A stretch of 32,024 nucleotides of DNA from an uncultured Lachnospiraceae bacterium (GCA_902793845.1 CADBFE010000022.1:1-32024), one strand, 5' to 3'. Shown: positions 15,593 through 25,417, numbered from the stretch's first letter. Program-made: numbers and translations. Notes: generated by a model from the letters alone, not told the origin.

Positions 15593-16699
15593 GTGGTCTG
15601 GACAATAATCAGTTTTGTCATAATCTTTACTGTCGTGGTTGTGTCCCACGAATTCGGGCACTACCTGATAGCGAGATTAAACAATATCAGAGTAAATGAA
15701 TTTTCGATAGGTATGGGCCCTGCGATATTCAAGAAAAAGGGTAAACATACCACCTTTGCCATCAGACTCCTGCCTATAGGCGGAGCGTGTATATTTGAGG
15801 GCGATGATGGCAGGACATCTGAGACAGAGGACGGAGAGGAGTCTGAAGATAAGCAGGCAGACGAGCCGGAAGAAATCGACGAATCTGCCGGCATAGCCTT
15901 TAATGATGCACCTGTGTGGGCGAGGATCGCATCCGTATTTGCAGGACCGCTTTTTAATATCATCCTGGCATTTTTCCTGTCCATATTTATATGCTGGTTT
16001 TGCGGTTCAGACCTGCCGGTACTCTACAATGTGACGGAGGGACTCCCCGCCGAGGCAGCCGGCATGCAGGCAGGGGACAATATCGTAAAGATAAACGGCG
16101 AGCGTATTTACTTATGGCGCGAGGTGTCGATGATATCGATCCTAAGTAGCGGCAAACCCATGAATATCACATACGAGCGGGACGGCGTAAAGTATGATAC
16201 GACCATTACTCCCTATTGGTCAGAGGAGGATGGCAGATATTATATAGGTTTTATCGGCGGAGGCGAGTTTGTCTCATGCAAGGATATATCGGTATTTAAG
16301 TATGCATACCTGGAGGTAAGATACTGGCTGATCACCACATACAGATCCCTGGGATATATGTTTTCCGGCCGGGCGTCCCTGGATGATCTGGCAGGACCTG
16401 TGGGAGTGGCCAACGTGATTGACGATACCATAGAGGAGACCAAGAGCTACGGACTCTTTACTGTAGTGATCAATATGGTAAATATCATCGTGCTCCTGTC
16501 GGTAAACCTAGGTGTACTAAACCTGATACCGTTTCCGGCTCTTGACGGAGGCAGACTGCTCATACTGTTTATAGAGGCGGTCACCAAAAAGCGTATACCC
16601 CCTGAGAAAGAGGGCATATTCCACATGATCGGCTTTATACTGCTGATGATATTAATGGTTGTAGTACTTTGTAATGATGTGATGAGGATATTTAAGTAA
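15593..16699 (+). CDS. rseP: Intramembrane site-2 metalloprotease RseP
   Basis: A 368-residue product starting at GTG with CAGGAG upstream. The zinc motif HEFGH is at 19-23 in the first membrane helix, and the second metal-binding site ALDGGR has D318 in a late helix; one PDZ domain lies between (about 140-215, with LPAEAAGMQAGDNIVKING). It cleaves membrane-embedded substrates such as anti-sigma factors, signal peptides or pheromone precursors. A Glu/Asp/Ser-rich insert (about 77-106) lies between the first helix and the conserved VWARIASVFAGPLFN segment and is not typical of the family. The stop codon overlaps the ispG ATG by one base, so the two are translationally coupled. Confidence 0.96.
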   Translation: MVWTIISFVIIFTVVVVSHEFGHYLIARLNNIRVNEFSIGMGPAIFKKKGKHTTFAIRLLPIGGACIFEGDDGRTSETEDGEESEDKQADEPEEIDESAGIAFNDAPVWARIASVFAGPLFNIILAFFLSIFICWFCGSDLPVLYNVTEGLPAEAAGMQAGDNIVKINGERIYLWREVSMISILSSGKPMNITYERDGVKYDTTITPYWSEEDGRYYIGFIGGGEFVSCKDISVFKYAYLEVRYWLITTYRSLGYMFSGRASLDDLAGPVGVANVIDDTIEETKSYGLFTVVINMVNIIVLLSVNLGVLNLIPFPALDGGRLLILFIEAVTKKRIPPEKEGIFHMIGFILLMILMVVVLCNDVMRIFK

Positions 16700-17757
16700 T
16701 GTATACGAGAAATGAAACCAGAGTAGTAAACATAGGCGGAGTAAAGATTGGCGGAGGCAATCCCATTGCCATCCAGTCAATGACAAATACTCCTACCCAG
16801 GATCCCGAAAAGACCGTGGCCCAGATACTGGCCCTTGAAAAAGCAGGCTGTGAGATTGTGAGGTGTACAGTGCCTGACGAAACGGCAGCAAAGGCCATAT
16901 CTGTAATTAAAAAGCAGATACATATCCCCCTTGTGGCTGATATCCATTTTGATTACAGGATGGCGATCGCAGCCATGGAAAACGGTGCTGACAAGATCAG
17001 GATAAACCCAGGCAACATAGGGGGCAGGGAGAAATTAAATGAAGTCGTAAAGGTAGCAAAGGAGAGAAATATCCCTATCAGAGTAGGCGTAAACAGCGGC
17101 TCCCTTGAAAAGGACCTCGTGGAAAAATACGGTGGCGTGACTGCAAAGGGTATAGTTGAGAGTGCTCTTGATAAGGTGCATATGATAGAGGATGCCGGAT
17201 ACGATAACCTGGTGATCAGTATCAAGTCATCAAATGTGCTCATGTGCGTGGAGGCCCACGACCTGATCGCAGAGGCGGTTAATTATCCTCTCCATGTAGG
17301 TATCACGGAGGCCGGTACACTGATAGGTGGCAATATTAAATCTTCAATAGGCCTGGCACTCATACTGAGCAAAGGCATCGGAGATACGGTGAGGGTATCC
17401 CTCTCCGGTGATCCCGTAGAGGAGATCAAGTCAGCAAAGACGATCCTCCGCACCCTGGGCCTTAGAAAAGGCGGTATAGAGGTAGTCAGCTGTCCTACAT
17501 GCGGCCGTACAAAAATAGATCTGATAGGACTGGCCAATAAAGTCGAGGAGATGGTACAGGACTATGACCTCGATATAAAAGTAGCCGTGATGGGATGTGC
17601 CGTAAACGGTCCCGGTGAGGCAAAGGAAGCCGATATAGGCATTGCCGGCGGCGTAGGAGAAGGACTCCTGATTAAAAAGGGAGAGATAGTAAAGAAGGTT
17701 CCTGAAAATGAACTTTTGTCTGTCCTTAAATATGAACTGGATAACTGGAATAAATAA
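16699..17757 (+). CDS. ispG: 4-hydroxy-3-methylbut-2-en-1-yl diphosphate synthase (flavodoxin/ferredoxin)
   Basis: The 352-residue product is the short bacterial form. N-terminal TIM-barrel signatures are RVVNIGGVKIGGGNPIAIQSMTNTPT (split in reading from residue 4) and IRINPGNIG. The [4Fe-4S] ligands are visible as C265-x2-C268, C300 and E307 in CAVNGPGE. It converts methylerythritol cyclodiphosphate to HMBPP, the seventh MEP step, using reduced flavodoxin or ferredoxin. Together with dxr two steps of the pathway are encoded here. It overlaps rseP by one base and lies 11 bases before polC. Confidence 0.98.
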   Translation: MYTRNETRVVNIGGVKIGGGNPIAIQSMTNTPTQDPEKTVAQILALEKAGCEIVRCTVPDETAAKAISVIKKQIHIPLVADIHFDYRMAIAAMENGADKIRINPGNIGGREKLNEVVKVAKERNIPIRVGVNSGSLEKDLVEKYGGVTAKGIVESALDKVHMIEDAGYDNLVISIKSSNVLMCVEAHDLIAEAVNYPLHVGITEAGTLIGGNIKSSIGLALILSKGIGDTVRVSLSGDPVEEIKSAKTILRTLGLRKGGIEVVSCPTCGRTKIDLIGLANKVEEMVQDYDLDIKVAVMGCAVNGPGEAKEADIGIAGGVGEGLLIKKGEIVKKVPENELLSVLKYELDNWNK

Positions 17758-17768
17758 AGGTAGTACTG

Positions 17769-20700
17769 ATGCATAAAGTCGGAGAATTATTCGCCGGAAA
17801 AAATATAAAGAATGATGTGGCTCTACTGTTTGAGGATGTGGAACTGGACCGTATGGCTGTCAATGAAAAGGCAGGCATATTAAAGCTCTATATAAAGGAC
17901 ACGAGGCTTATTGTAAAACAGGAGATCAGGGAACTTGAGAGGGAACTCTCGAGAAAGCTCCAGATAAAGGGTGTATCAAAGATACAGGTGGTTGAAAAAT
18001 ATAACCTGCCCGGGGTATATACGCCAAAGAAATGGTTTGAAAACTACAGCGACAGTATATCCCTTGAGCTTATGGAGAATGATAAATTTCTCTATACGAT
18101 GTACCACGAGAGCGAGTTTTCGTTTAAGGATGACAAGACTCTCGTCATATCACTGCCCGATAATATTGTCTTTAGAAACAGGCAGGATGACCTGCGCCAT
18201 GTGATAGACAAGATCGCTTTTGACAGGTTCGGTTATGCTCTTGAATTTGATTTTGAATATATCAAGCCTAAAAAGAGCAGATATAAAGAAGAGAGCGAAG
18301 CGAGAGTAAAGCAACGTATAGAAAAGAGCATCAGAGAGTATGAAGATGCCGGCAAGTCCGTAACAGAGACGGAGAGTAAGGCTGAAAGTGCCGAAAATAT
18401 TAATGACACAAATGCTCCGGATAATAAAGACAAGGCAGAAAACAAGCCTCAGGACAGCGGAACATCATATAACAAAGGTATTAAGGGCAGAAAGAATCTC
18501 CGCCATGAAAAAGGCGAAAAGCAGTATAAGATGGTCAGGAGTGACAATCCCGACGTACTCTTTGGCCGTGACTTTGATGGCAACAGCATAGAGCTGGCTG
18601 AGATCAGGGACGAGATAGGTGAGGCCATAGTCAGAGGCCGGATCATCTCTATCGATACAAGATTTTTTGAAAAGACAGGGAAGTATATGATGAAGCTTGA
18701 ACTGTCTGATTTTACAGACTCCATTAAAGTAAAGTTTTTCTTTAATGAGGAGTTTTATAAAGAATTCAGTGCCAAGATTAATGAGGGCGATTTCATATCC
18801 GTAAAGGGTATAGTCACAGAGGATAAATTTGACAGGGAGATAGAGGTAAACTCTCCTGTAGGTGTCAAAAAGATATCTGACTTCAGGACACCCAGAGAGG
18901 ACAACTCGGCATACAAGAGAGTCGAGCTCCACTGCCATACAAAGATGAGTGATATGGATGGCGTCAGCGCTGTTGAGGATATCATAAAGCAGGCGGAACA
19001 TTTCGGCCATAAAGCACTGGCAGTGACAGACCACGGCAACGTCCAGGCATTCCCTCTGGCGAATCATGCCAAATTAAAGAATAAGGACTTTAAGATACTC
19101 TACGGCGTAGAGGGATATCTGGTAAACGACCTGCAAAAGACAGTCACCAATGATAAAGGTCAGAAGCTGGACGGTACATTTGTAGTATTTGATATAGAGA
19201 CGACGGGATTTTCACCGTGCACCGATGAGATCATAGAGATCGGAGCAGTAAAGGTTGAGAATCTCAAAGTGACAGAAAGGTATTCGACATTTGTCCACCC
19301 GGTCAATAAAGTAATATCTCCGAGGATCCAGGCCCTCACATCCATTGATAATGCTATGGTTAAGGATGCACCGACTATTGATAAGGTGCTCCCGGAGTTT
19401 CTCTCATTTTGCGGGGATGCAGTCCTGGTAGCCCACAATGCTGATTTTGATGTGAGCTTTATAAAGGCTAATGCAGAGCGCCTCGGCATACCGACCGATA
19501 TCACATATGTGGATACCATGGGTATATCGAGATACCTGTTTCCCGAGATGGCCAAGCACAATCTCGACGCAGTATGCAAGAAATTAAAGCTCGTCAATGA
19601 ACATCATCACAGGGCTGTGGACGATGCAGCCGTGACTGCAAAGATATTTGAAAAGATGATCACCATGCTCTATGAGCATGAGATATACGACCTTAAAGAC
19701 CTTAAGGAAAAGGGCGTGATGCCAAAGGAGTCTGTGGCAAAACTCCATTACTATCACGTAATAATTCTTGCCAAAAATGAAATCGGCAGGCGTAATCTAT
19801 ATAAGCTCGTCAGTATGTCCAATGTGGAATATTTCCATACGAAGCCCAAGATACCAAAGAGCATGATTGCAAAATACAGGGAAGGTCTCATCATAGGTAG
19901 TGCCTGTGAGAGAGGCGAGATATATTCTGCTCTCGTCAGAGGTGAGGACAGCGCTGTAGTAGCAGGACTTGTGGATTTTTATGATTACCTGGAGATCCAG
20001 CCCATAGACAACAACAGGTTCCAGATAGCATCGGAGCATTATCCTGATATCAACGATGAGGAAGATCTCAGGTCCATGAATAAAAAGATCGTTGCTCTCG
20101 GCGATACATACGGCAAGCCCGTATGCGCCACATGTGACGTACATTTTTTAAATCCCGAGGATGCCATATACAGAGAGATCATATTATCAAGTAAGAAGAT
20201 GAACGACGAGGGAGAACCTACGCCCCTTTATCTGCGTACCACAGAGGAGATGCTTGATGAATTCTCATACCTTGGATTTGACAAGGCCTTTGAGGTAGTC
20301 GTTAAAAATACAAATATGATCGCAGATATGTGCGAGCGCATCACACCGGTCAGACCTGACAAGGCACCGCCTGTTATCGAAAACTCCGATGCGACACTCC
20401 GTAAGATATGCTATGACAAAGCCCATGAGATGTACGGTGATCCCTTGCCTAAAATTGTAGAGGACAGACTCGAGAGAGAGTTGACATCGATCATCAGCAA
20501 CGGATATGCCGTTATGTATATCATAGCCCAGAAACTGGTATGGAAGTCTGTGGAGGACGGATATCTGGTAGGCTCCCGTGGATCCGTAGGTTCATCCTTT
20601 GTTGCAACCATGGCGGGTATCACGGAGGTAAACCCCTTATCGCCCCATTATTACTGCCCTGAGTGTTTCTATAATGATTTTTACTCAGATGATGTAAAGC

Positions 20701-22286
20701 AGTATGCCGGTATGGCAGGATGCGATATGCCGGACAAGATATGCCCCGGATGCGGCAAGCCACTTAAGAAAGACGGCTTCGATATACCCTTTGAGACATT
20801 CCTCGGGTTTAAGGGAGACAAGGAGCCTGATATCGACCTTAACTTCTCCGGTGAGTACCAGTCCAAGGCTCATAAATATACGGAAGTAATCTTTGGCGCA
20901 GGCCAGACATTCAGAGCCGGTACAATAGCGGGTCTTGCGGACAAGACAGCATACGGACTGGTTAAGCATTATTTTGAAGAGCATAATATCGTCCGCCGCG
21001 ACGGCGAGATAACACGTATCGCAAAATGCTGTGAAGGTATCAGACGTACGACGGGACAGCATCCCGGCGGTATAGTCGTGCTCCCTGTAGGAGAGGATAT
21101 CAACTCCTTTACACCTCTTCAAAAACCGGCCAACGATATGACGACAGATATCGTCACAACCCATTTTGAATACCATTCCATCGATCACAACCTGTTAAAA
21201 CTCGATATCCTCGGACACGATGATCCGACCATGATCAAGATGCTCTCGGATCTGACAGGTATAGATCCGGTAAAGATACCCCTTGATGATCCCAAGGTCA
21301 TGAGCCTGTTCCAGAATCTGGAGGCTCTGAATATCACGCCTGACATGATAGGCGGTACCCAGCTCGGATCTCTTGGTATCCCTGAGTTTGGTACGGACTT
21401 TGCTATGGGCATGCTCCTTGAAACAAAGCCGACTCACTTTTCAGACCTTGTGCGTATCGCAGGACTTTCCCACGGTACAAACGTATGGCTGGGCAATGCC
21501 GAGACCCTGATCAAGGAGGGCAAGGCGACTATTTCCACGGCTATCTGTACGCGAGACGATATCATGACATACTTAATCCAGATGGGCCTCGAGCCGTCGG
21601 ATGCATTCTCCATCATGGAGAACGTCCGTAAAGGTAAAGTAGCCAAGGGCAAGTGTGACAAGTGGGAGAAGTGGAAGGAAGATATGCTGGCCCATAATGT
21701 ACCTGACTGGTATGTATGGTCATGCGAGCGTATCGAGTACATGTTCCCCAAGGCTCACGCCGCAGCATACGTTATGATGGCGTGGCGTATAGCGTACTGC
21801 AAGATAAATTATCCTCTGGCGTACTATTGTGCATTTTTCTCTATCAGAGCTAAAGCCTTTTCATATGAGACCATGTGCTTTGGCCAGGCAAAGGTAGAGC
21901 AGAGACTGGCAGAACTTCGGAAAAAAGCTGAGACAGAGAAACTGACGGCATCAGAAGATGCATCCATAAGAGACCACCGTATCGTCCAGGAGATGTATGC
22001 GAGAGGACTTGAATTTATGCCGATAGATATATATAAAGCAAAGGCAAAGGATTTCCAGATAATAGACGGCAAGATCATGCCGGCATTTGTGGCTATCGAC
22101 GGACTCGGTGAATCCGTAGCACTCCAGATAGAAGAGGCTGCAAAGAAGGGCGGGAAGTTCCTTAGTAAAGATGATCTGAAGCAGAGGGCAAAGATAGGCC
22201 AGTCAGTAATAGATAAAATGAGCGATTTGGGCATCCTGGAGGGATGGCCCGAGACAAACCAGCTCAGTGTGTTTGACTTTATGTAA
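17769..22286 (+). CDS. polC: DNA polymerase III alpha subunit, Gram-positive PolC type
   Basis: The 1505-residue protein has the PolC order: N-terminal domain, an OB fold (about 278-375), a PHP domain opened by HCHTKMSDMDG (from about 389), an inserted DEDD 3'-5' exonuclease with VFDIETTGF (from about 473), the rest of PHP, and the polymerase core with PDIDLNFSGEYQ (catalytic D1021 and D1023). A zinc-binding set (CPEC...CPGCGK, about 963-1000) precedes the core. It is the main replicative polymerase of low-GC Gram-positives. A hydrophilic linker rich in Lys/Glu/Asn (about 160-255) lies between the N-terminal and OB domains. It follows ispG by 11 bases with AAAGG as the ribosome site. Confidence 0.98.
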   Translation: MHKVGELFAGKNIKNDVALLFEDVELDRMAVNEKAGILKLYIKDTRLIVKQEIRELERELSRKLQIKGVSKIQVVEKYNLPGVYTPKKWFENYSDSISLELMENDKFLYTMYHESEFSFKDDKTLVISLPDNIVFRNRQDDLRHVIDKIAFDRFGYALEFDFEYIKPKKSRYKEESEARVKQRIEKSIREYEDAGKSVTETESKAESAENINDTNAPDNKDKAENKPQDSGTSYNKGIKGRKNLRHEKGEKQYKMVRSDNPDVLFGRDFDGNSIELAEIRDEIGEAIVRGRIISIDTRFFEKTGKYMMKLELSDFTDSIKVKFFFNEEFYKEFSAKINEGDFISVKGIVTEDKFDREIEVNSPVGVKKISDFRTPREDNSAYKRVELHCHTKMSDMDGVSAVEDIIKQAEHFGHKALAVTDHGNVQAFPLANHAKLKNKDFKILYGVEGYLVNDLQKTVTNDKGQKLDGTFVVFDIETTGFSPCTDEIIEIGAVKVENLKVTERYSTFVHPVNKVISPRIQALTSIDNAMVKDAPTIDKVLPEFLSFCGDAVLVAHNADFDVSFIKANAERLGIPTDITYVDTMGISRYLFPEMAKHNLDAVCKKLKLVNEHHHRAVDDAAVTAKIFEKMITMLYEHEIYDLKDLKEKGVMPKESVAKLHYYHVIILAKNEIGRRNLYKLVSMSNVEYFHTKPKIPKSMIAKYREGLIIGSACERGEIYSALVRGEDSAVVAGLVDFYDYLEIQPIDNNRFQIASEHYPDINDEEDLRSMNKKIVALGDTYGKPVCATCDVHFLNPEDAIYREIILSSKKMNDEGEPTPLYLRTTEEMLDEFSYLGFDKAFEVVVKNTNMIADMCERITPVRPDKAPPVIENSDATLRKICYDKAHEMYGDPLPKIVEDRLERELTSIISNGYAVMYIIAQKLVWKSVEDGYLVGSRGSVGSSFVATMAGITEVNPLSPHYYCPECFYNDFYSDDVKQYAGMAGCDMPDKICPGCGKPLKKDGFDIPFETFLGFKGDKEPDIDLNFSGEYQSKAHKYTEVIFGAGQTFRAGTIAGLADKTAYGLVKHYFEEHNIVRRDGEITRIAKCCEGIRRTTGQHPGGIVVLPVGEDINSFTPLQKPANDMTTDIVTTHFEYHSIDHNLLKLDILGHDDPTMIKMLSDLTGIDPVKIPLDDPKVMSLFQNLEALNITPDMIGGTQLGSLGIPEFGTDFAMGMLLETKPTHFSDLVRIAGLSHGTNVWLGNAETLIKEGKATISTAICTRDDIMTYLIQMGLEPSDAFSIMENVRKGKVAKGKCDKWEKWKEDMLAHNVPDWYVWSCERIEYMFPKAHAAAYVMMAWRIAYCKINYPLAYYCAFFSIRAKAFSYETMCFGQAKVEQRLAELRKKAETEKLTASEDASIRDHRIVQEMYARGLEFMPIDIYKAKAKDFQIIDGKIMPAFVAIDGLGESVALQIEEAAKKGGKFLSKDDLKQRAKIGQSVIDKMSDLGILEGWPETNQLSVFDFM

Positions 22287-22301
22287 TATCGAGGTGCGGA
22301 T

Positions 22302-24260
22302 TTGAAATTATCATCAAAACGTAAAAATTATTCCATCATGGTATTTATGCTGATCGTGTCGATGATACTCGGCGGATGCGGTAAGGCAGGTACTGTCAGT
22401 GACAATAATATTTCCGGCAATTCCGTATCGGAAGGCGAGGTATCGGTTGATGAAATAGCTCCTGTAGCTGTATCGGTTGATACAGTCATCGACAATACCA
22501 TGACTATGAGTACGGCTGCCCAGACCGAGGTGGATAATTTCGAGTCAACTCTTTATGATAATTATTATAATTATCAGGATTTTCAGGAGGCGTCACAGCC
22601 TACGGGAATGGCCGGCGAGGTCATATCCGGATACAGCAGGGATATACTCTTTGCCAACGGCACGCCGATCACCCTCCTCGAATCAACAGCCGACGTGAGC
22701 GGATATATTCATGATAATAATGTCCAGACAGCCCTTGAAAACGATCTCTCAGATGATAATACGGGATACGGAGCCATAGCCGTATGGCAGGACGGCTCCC
22801 TGACAAGATATGTATACTTATCAAATATGGCGGAAGTGTATGGTGGCTCATACAGAGAGACTATACTGGCCGATGTGGATATCGCGATACTGAGCACCGG
22901 AGAGACCAAGTCTTCACCCAATATTTCATTTGTATTTGGCGGCGGTATGTACGGCGATGTGATCGGCGATGTATCAATATCCGTCAATGATGCCCTCCCC
23001 ATGTACCTTTATGGCGGCGGATATAACGGCAGTATTTACGGCGATGTAAATGTGGCATATACAGGCAACAGCTGGTCATCCGAGATAGTAGGAGGTGGTC
23101 TGGCAAGACCTTTTAACAGTGATGTAAAAGCCCTGGTGTACGGTGATATCAATCTGACTGTTGATACCCACGACAGCTCAGTTGAAAATATCATATGCGG
23201 CGGCGGATTTGCGGAGAGTACCTCATTATATGCAGCCTGCAGCGATGTATTCGGATCTACCAGCGTGAGCGTCAATTCCCAGAATGTATATGAACTCGTA
23301 GGCGGCGGTATATCATACTGCTCTGATACAGGCCTGTATGCATCATCCAATGTCCTTGGTGATACGTATATATATATGAGCAATGCAAAGCTGGCCTACA
23401 ACAGCAAGTCAGGGATAGTAAACAGCGGCGTCCTCGTCGCAGGAGGCCTGACATACGGAGGTATAGCCATTGTGGAGGGAAGTGCTACCGCTGATTTAAA
23501 GGGCGTATCATTTGACAGAGGTTCCCTTGGCATAGTACCGGGCGGTATATGCAACGCGGTATCATTAAATGCCGTAGCCGATGTCAGAGGCGGTACGTAT
23601 GTATATAAAGATAAAGCTTCCAAGGATTATCGCATAGTATATGAGCCTGATGAGATTTTCTCATGGGATGAACTTGAGACAGATGAGACTGTCTCGGATA
23701 ATGATACTAAAGACGATGATGCCCTTGAGATGATTTATGATTATGATAATGTATTTGAACCGGACTTTATCATGAGCCAGTTCTTCTCAATAGCCAGACT
23801 TGATCTCATACTCGATGCGGCTGATTACGGCATAGAGCCCGGAGTGAGTGATCTTGATATTAAAAAATATGCCGGACTGGCTTCATCGGTTAAATATGGT
23901 ACGACAGATGATGAGGGTGCCCAGTTCCTGCTCTTTATATGTTTCAGACCTGACGTGGCCGAGTACGGCCTCTGCCTTTATGATGTTAATGAGGATTCGT
24001 TTACATATATTGAGGAGCCCGACTTTACCAATGTCTTGTTTGAATGTATCAATGTGGTGGGAGTGGAGAACTATTTTGTAAATAATTATTTTGCCCTCGC
24101 CCACGGCGGTCAGTTTGCTGCCAGCATAGAAAAGATGGTAAAGGACGGCCTGTATGCCTGCTATGAGGAGCCTGTCATAAATGAGGAAAACAAGAGCGTA
24201 AACATGCATATCAATTATCCGATGCCTGCCATGTCACTTGTCTGGGCGGATGAATATTGA
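22302..24260 (+). CDS. Lipoprotein with glycine-rich beta-solenoid-like repeats
   Basis: The start is TTG at 22302, preceded by GAGGTG; it gives a signal peptide with Lys/Arg, a hydrophobic core and lipobox LGGC, with C26 as the lipidated residue. After an Asp/Ser/Val-rich spacer, residues about 205-430 hold seven units with a GGG or GG core (FGGGMYG, YGGGYNG, VGGGLAR, CGGGFAE, VGGGISY, VAGGLTYGG, VPGGICN), each followed by (D)V.G(D/S) and alternating beta residues; the spacing is about 26-47 residues. The C-terminal 170 residues form a separate region. I recognise no family. It lies 15 bases after polC and is probably cotranscribed. It is likely an outer-face protein of unknown role. Confidence 0.8.
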   Translation: MKLSSKRKNYSIMVFMLIVSMILGGCGKAGTVSDNNISGNSVSEGEVSVDEIAPVAVSVDTVIDNTMTMSTAAQTEVDNFESTLYDNYYNYQDFQEASQPTGMAGEVISGYSRDILFANGTPITLLESTADVSGYIHDNNVQTALENDLSDDNTGYGAIAVWQDGSLTRYVYLSNMAEVYGGSYRETILADVDIAILSTGETKSSPNISFVFGGGMYGDVIGDVSISVNDALPMYLYGGGYNGSIYGDVNVAYTGNSWSSEIVGGGLARPFNSDVKALVYGDINLTVDTHDSSVENIICGGGFAESTSLYAACSDVFGSTSVSVNSQNVYELVGGGISYCSDTGLYASSNVLGDTYIYMSNAKLAYNSKSGIVNSGVLVAGGLTYGGIAIVEGSATADLKGVSFDRGSLGIVPGGICNAVSLNAVADVRGGTYVYKDKASKDYRIVYEPDEIFSWDELETDETVSDNDTKDDDALEMIYDYDNVFEPDFIMSQFFSIARLDLILDAADYGIEPGVSDLDIKKYAGLASSVKYGTTDDEGAQFLLFICFRPDVAEYGLCLYDVNEDSFTYIEEPDFTNVLFECINVVGVENYFVNNYFALAHGGQFAASIEKMVKDGLYACYEEPVINEENKSVNMHINYPMPAMSLVWADEY

Positions 24261-24361
24261 ATATTTTTAAAAAATTTTCTTAAAAAATGATGTTAAAACA
24301 GCTTAGAAAATATATTCAAATATATAAAAAAGTAATTTTCCTGATTTTTTTTAAAAAGTAG

Positions 24362-24390
24362 TTGCAATTTATCCGGCATTCTGATATTAT
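24362..24390 (+). promoter_or_regulatory. tRNA promoter with extended -10
   Basis: TTGCAA (24362-24367), a 17-base spacer and TGATATTAT (24382-24390) make a good housekeeping promoter 29 bases before the tRNA. The AT-rich 100 bases before it, after the lipoprotein stop, hold no recognisable gene or clear terminator. Confidence 0.78.
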
Positions 24391-24419
24391 AACGAATGTT
24401 GCTGATGCGACAAATAAAT

Positions 24420-24491
24420 GGCTCGTTGGTCAAGGGGTTAAGACGCTGCCCTCTCACGGCAGAATCAGCGGTTCGATTCCGCTACGAGCTG
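24420..24491 (+). tRNA. tRNA-Glu (CTC anticodon)
   Basis: A full cloverleaf can be drawn: acceptor GGCTCGT with ACGAGCT (G-T at the first pair), D arm with TGGTCAAGGGGTTAAGAC, anticodon stem CTGCC/GGCAG with loop CTCTCAC giving anticodon CTC, and T arm AGCGG-TTCGATT-CCGCT. The discriminator is G at 24491. The 3' CCA is not encoded. It has its own promoter and an immediate terminator. Glu tRNAs normally use TTC; CTC reads GAG. Confidence 0.95.
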
Positions 24492-24498
24492 TACCTTG

Positions 24499-24540
24499 AA
24501 AACCTCGTAAACATCATGTTTATGAGGTTTTTTGTTTTTT
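24499..24540 (+). terminator. Intrinsic terminator after tRNA-Glu
   Basis: A 15-bp stem (24499-24513 with 24517-24531; one G-T pair) with loop TCA runs into a T-rich stretch. It follows the tRNA by 7 bases. The rest of the gap to 24639 shows no gene. Confidence 0.88.
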
Positions 24541-24639
24541 ATGTTTACCCTGAGTAGCTGCACTGATAAAACAGCTTAAACATGAAGGCACTCATGTTTT
24601 TAAGGAGCCTGTTGATTTGCAAGTATAGGGAGGATTGAA

Positions 24640-25110
24640 ATGAAAACATTATGCTTATACTATACAAGAACGAATACTACAAAAGAAGTTATAGAGACAA
24701 TCGCCCAAACTATCGGAGCTGATGTTGCACAATACACAGATGGCAAGGACAGAAAAGGGATTCTTGGGTATGTTGGTGCTTGCTTTGCAACAGTAAATAA
24801 CGTTATATCCAAGGTGTCTGTAAAAGGCGAAATCGATTTAAGATCATACGAACGCATAATAATTGGTATGCCTGTATGGGCTGAAGGACCATGTGCGATA
24901 GGAAGAGCGCTTATCAAAAAATACTTTAATGAAATTCCGGCAGAAGTTTATTATGTCGTGACCCACATGGGTGAAAAAAATGATTATATGATGAAAATCA
25001 AGGCAATGGACGAACTTCTGGGTAAACCTTCTGCGGGATATGTCTCTATCAGGACAAAAGATAATGACTACATCAGGGAGAGCAGGACTTTTGCAGAAAC
25101 ACTGATTTGA
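24640..25110 (+). CDS. Flavodoxin-like protein
   Basis: The 156-residue product begins MKTLCLYYTRTNTTKEVIETIA, a beta strand and loop that match the FMN phosphate-binding T-x-T-x-x-T region of flavodoxins, followed by ERIIIGMPVWAEGPC (a 50s-loop-like region after a strand) and YYVVTHMGEKNDY. Length and fold fit single-domain flavodoxins or flavodoxin-family NAD(P)H oxidoreductases. It may carry electrons or reduce quinones; IspG encoded in this window needs such a donor, but no link is shown. AGGGAGG precedes the ATG. The next gene begins 60 bases downstream. Confidence 0.85.
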   Translation: MKTLCLYYTRTNTTKEVIETIAQTIGADVAQYTDGKDRKGILGYVGACFATVNNVISKVSVKGEIDLRSYERIIIGMPVWAEGPCAIGRALIKKYFNEIPAEVYYVVTHMGEKNDYMMKIKAMDELLGKPSAGYVSIRTKDNDYIRESRTFAETLI

Positions 25111-25170
25111 ACAAAATCAATTAATTGAGCAGACAGCTGATTCAGAGTATATATGAGGAGGAAACGGATA

Positions 25171-25395
25171 ATGGAATTATTGGAAGGAATAGTGAACTTC
25201 ACTATAGCCCTTAATGTATTTTGGAATATTATATTTCCTGTTATCCTTGATATTATATGGATAAAAAGAGTAAAGAGCGGAAAGAGCAAGGTATTTGGCC
25301 TTCTCGGTATCATATCCATTATTTTTACTGTCATCGCTCTCGTGAACCTGCCACGATTTTTTACAATCATAGGCGAATATTACGGCTGGATATGA
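25171..25395 (+). CDS. Small two-helix membrane protein
   Basis: The ATG at 25171 is chosen over the upstream in-frame ATG at 25153, because the GAGGAGG ribosome site at about 25155-25161 lies between them. The 74-residue product has two hydrophobic helices (about 9-29 and 42-62) joined by a short basic loop with KRVKSGKSK. No family is recognised. It sits between the flavodoxin-like and DUF3137-like genes and may share their transcript. Confidence 0.65.
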   Translation: MELLEGIVNFTIALNVFWNIIFPVILDIIWIKRVKSGKSKVFGLLGIISIIFTVIALVNLPRFFTIIGEYYGWI

Positions 25396-25417
25396 TTAAA
25401 AATGGAGGAAGAGTGAT

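Noticed and set aside
24261-24361. Terminator after the lipoprotein gene
   Set aside because: The stretch has A and T runs, but no stem of useful length could be drawn.
25153-25170. Upstream ATG as start of the small membrane protein
   Set aside because: The GAGGAGG ribosome site lies downstream of this ATG and correctly spaced for the ATG at 25171.
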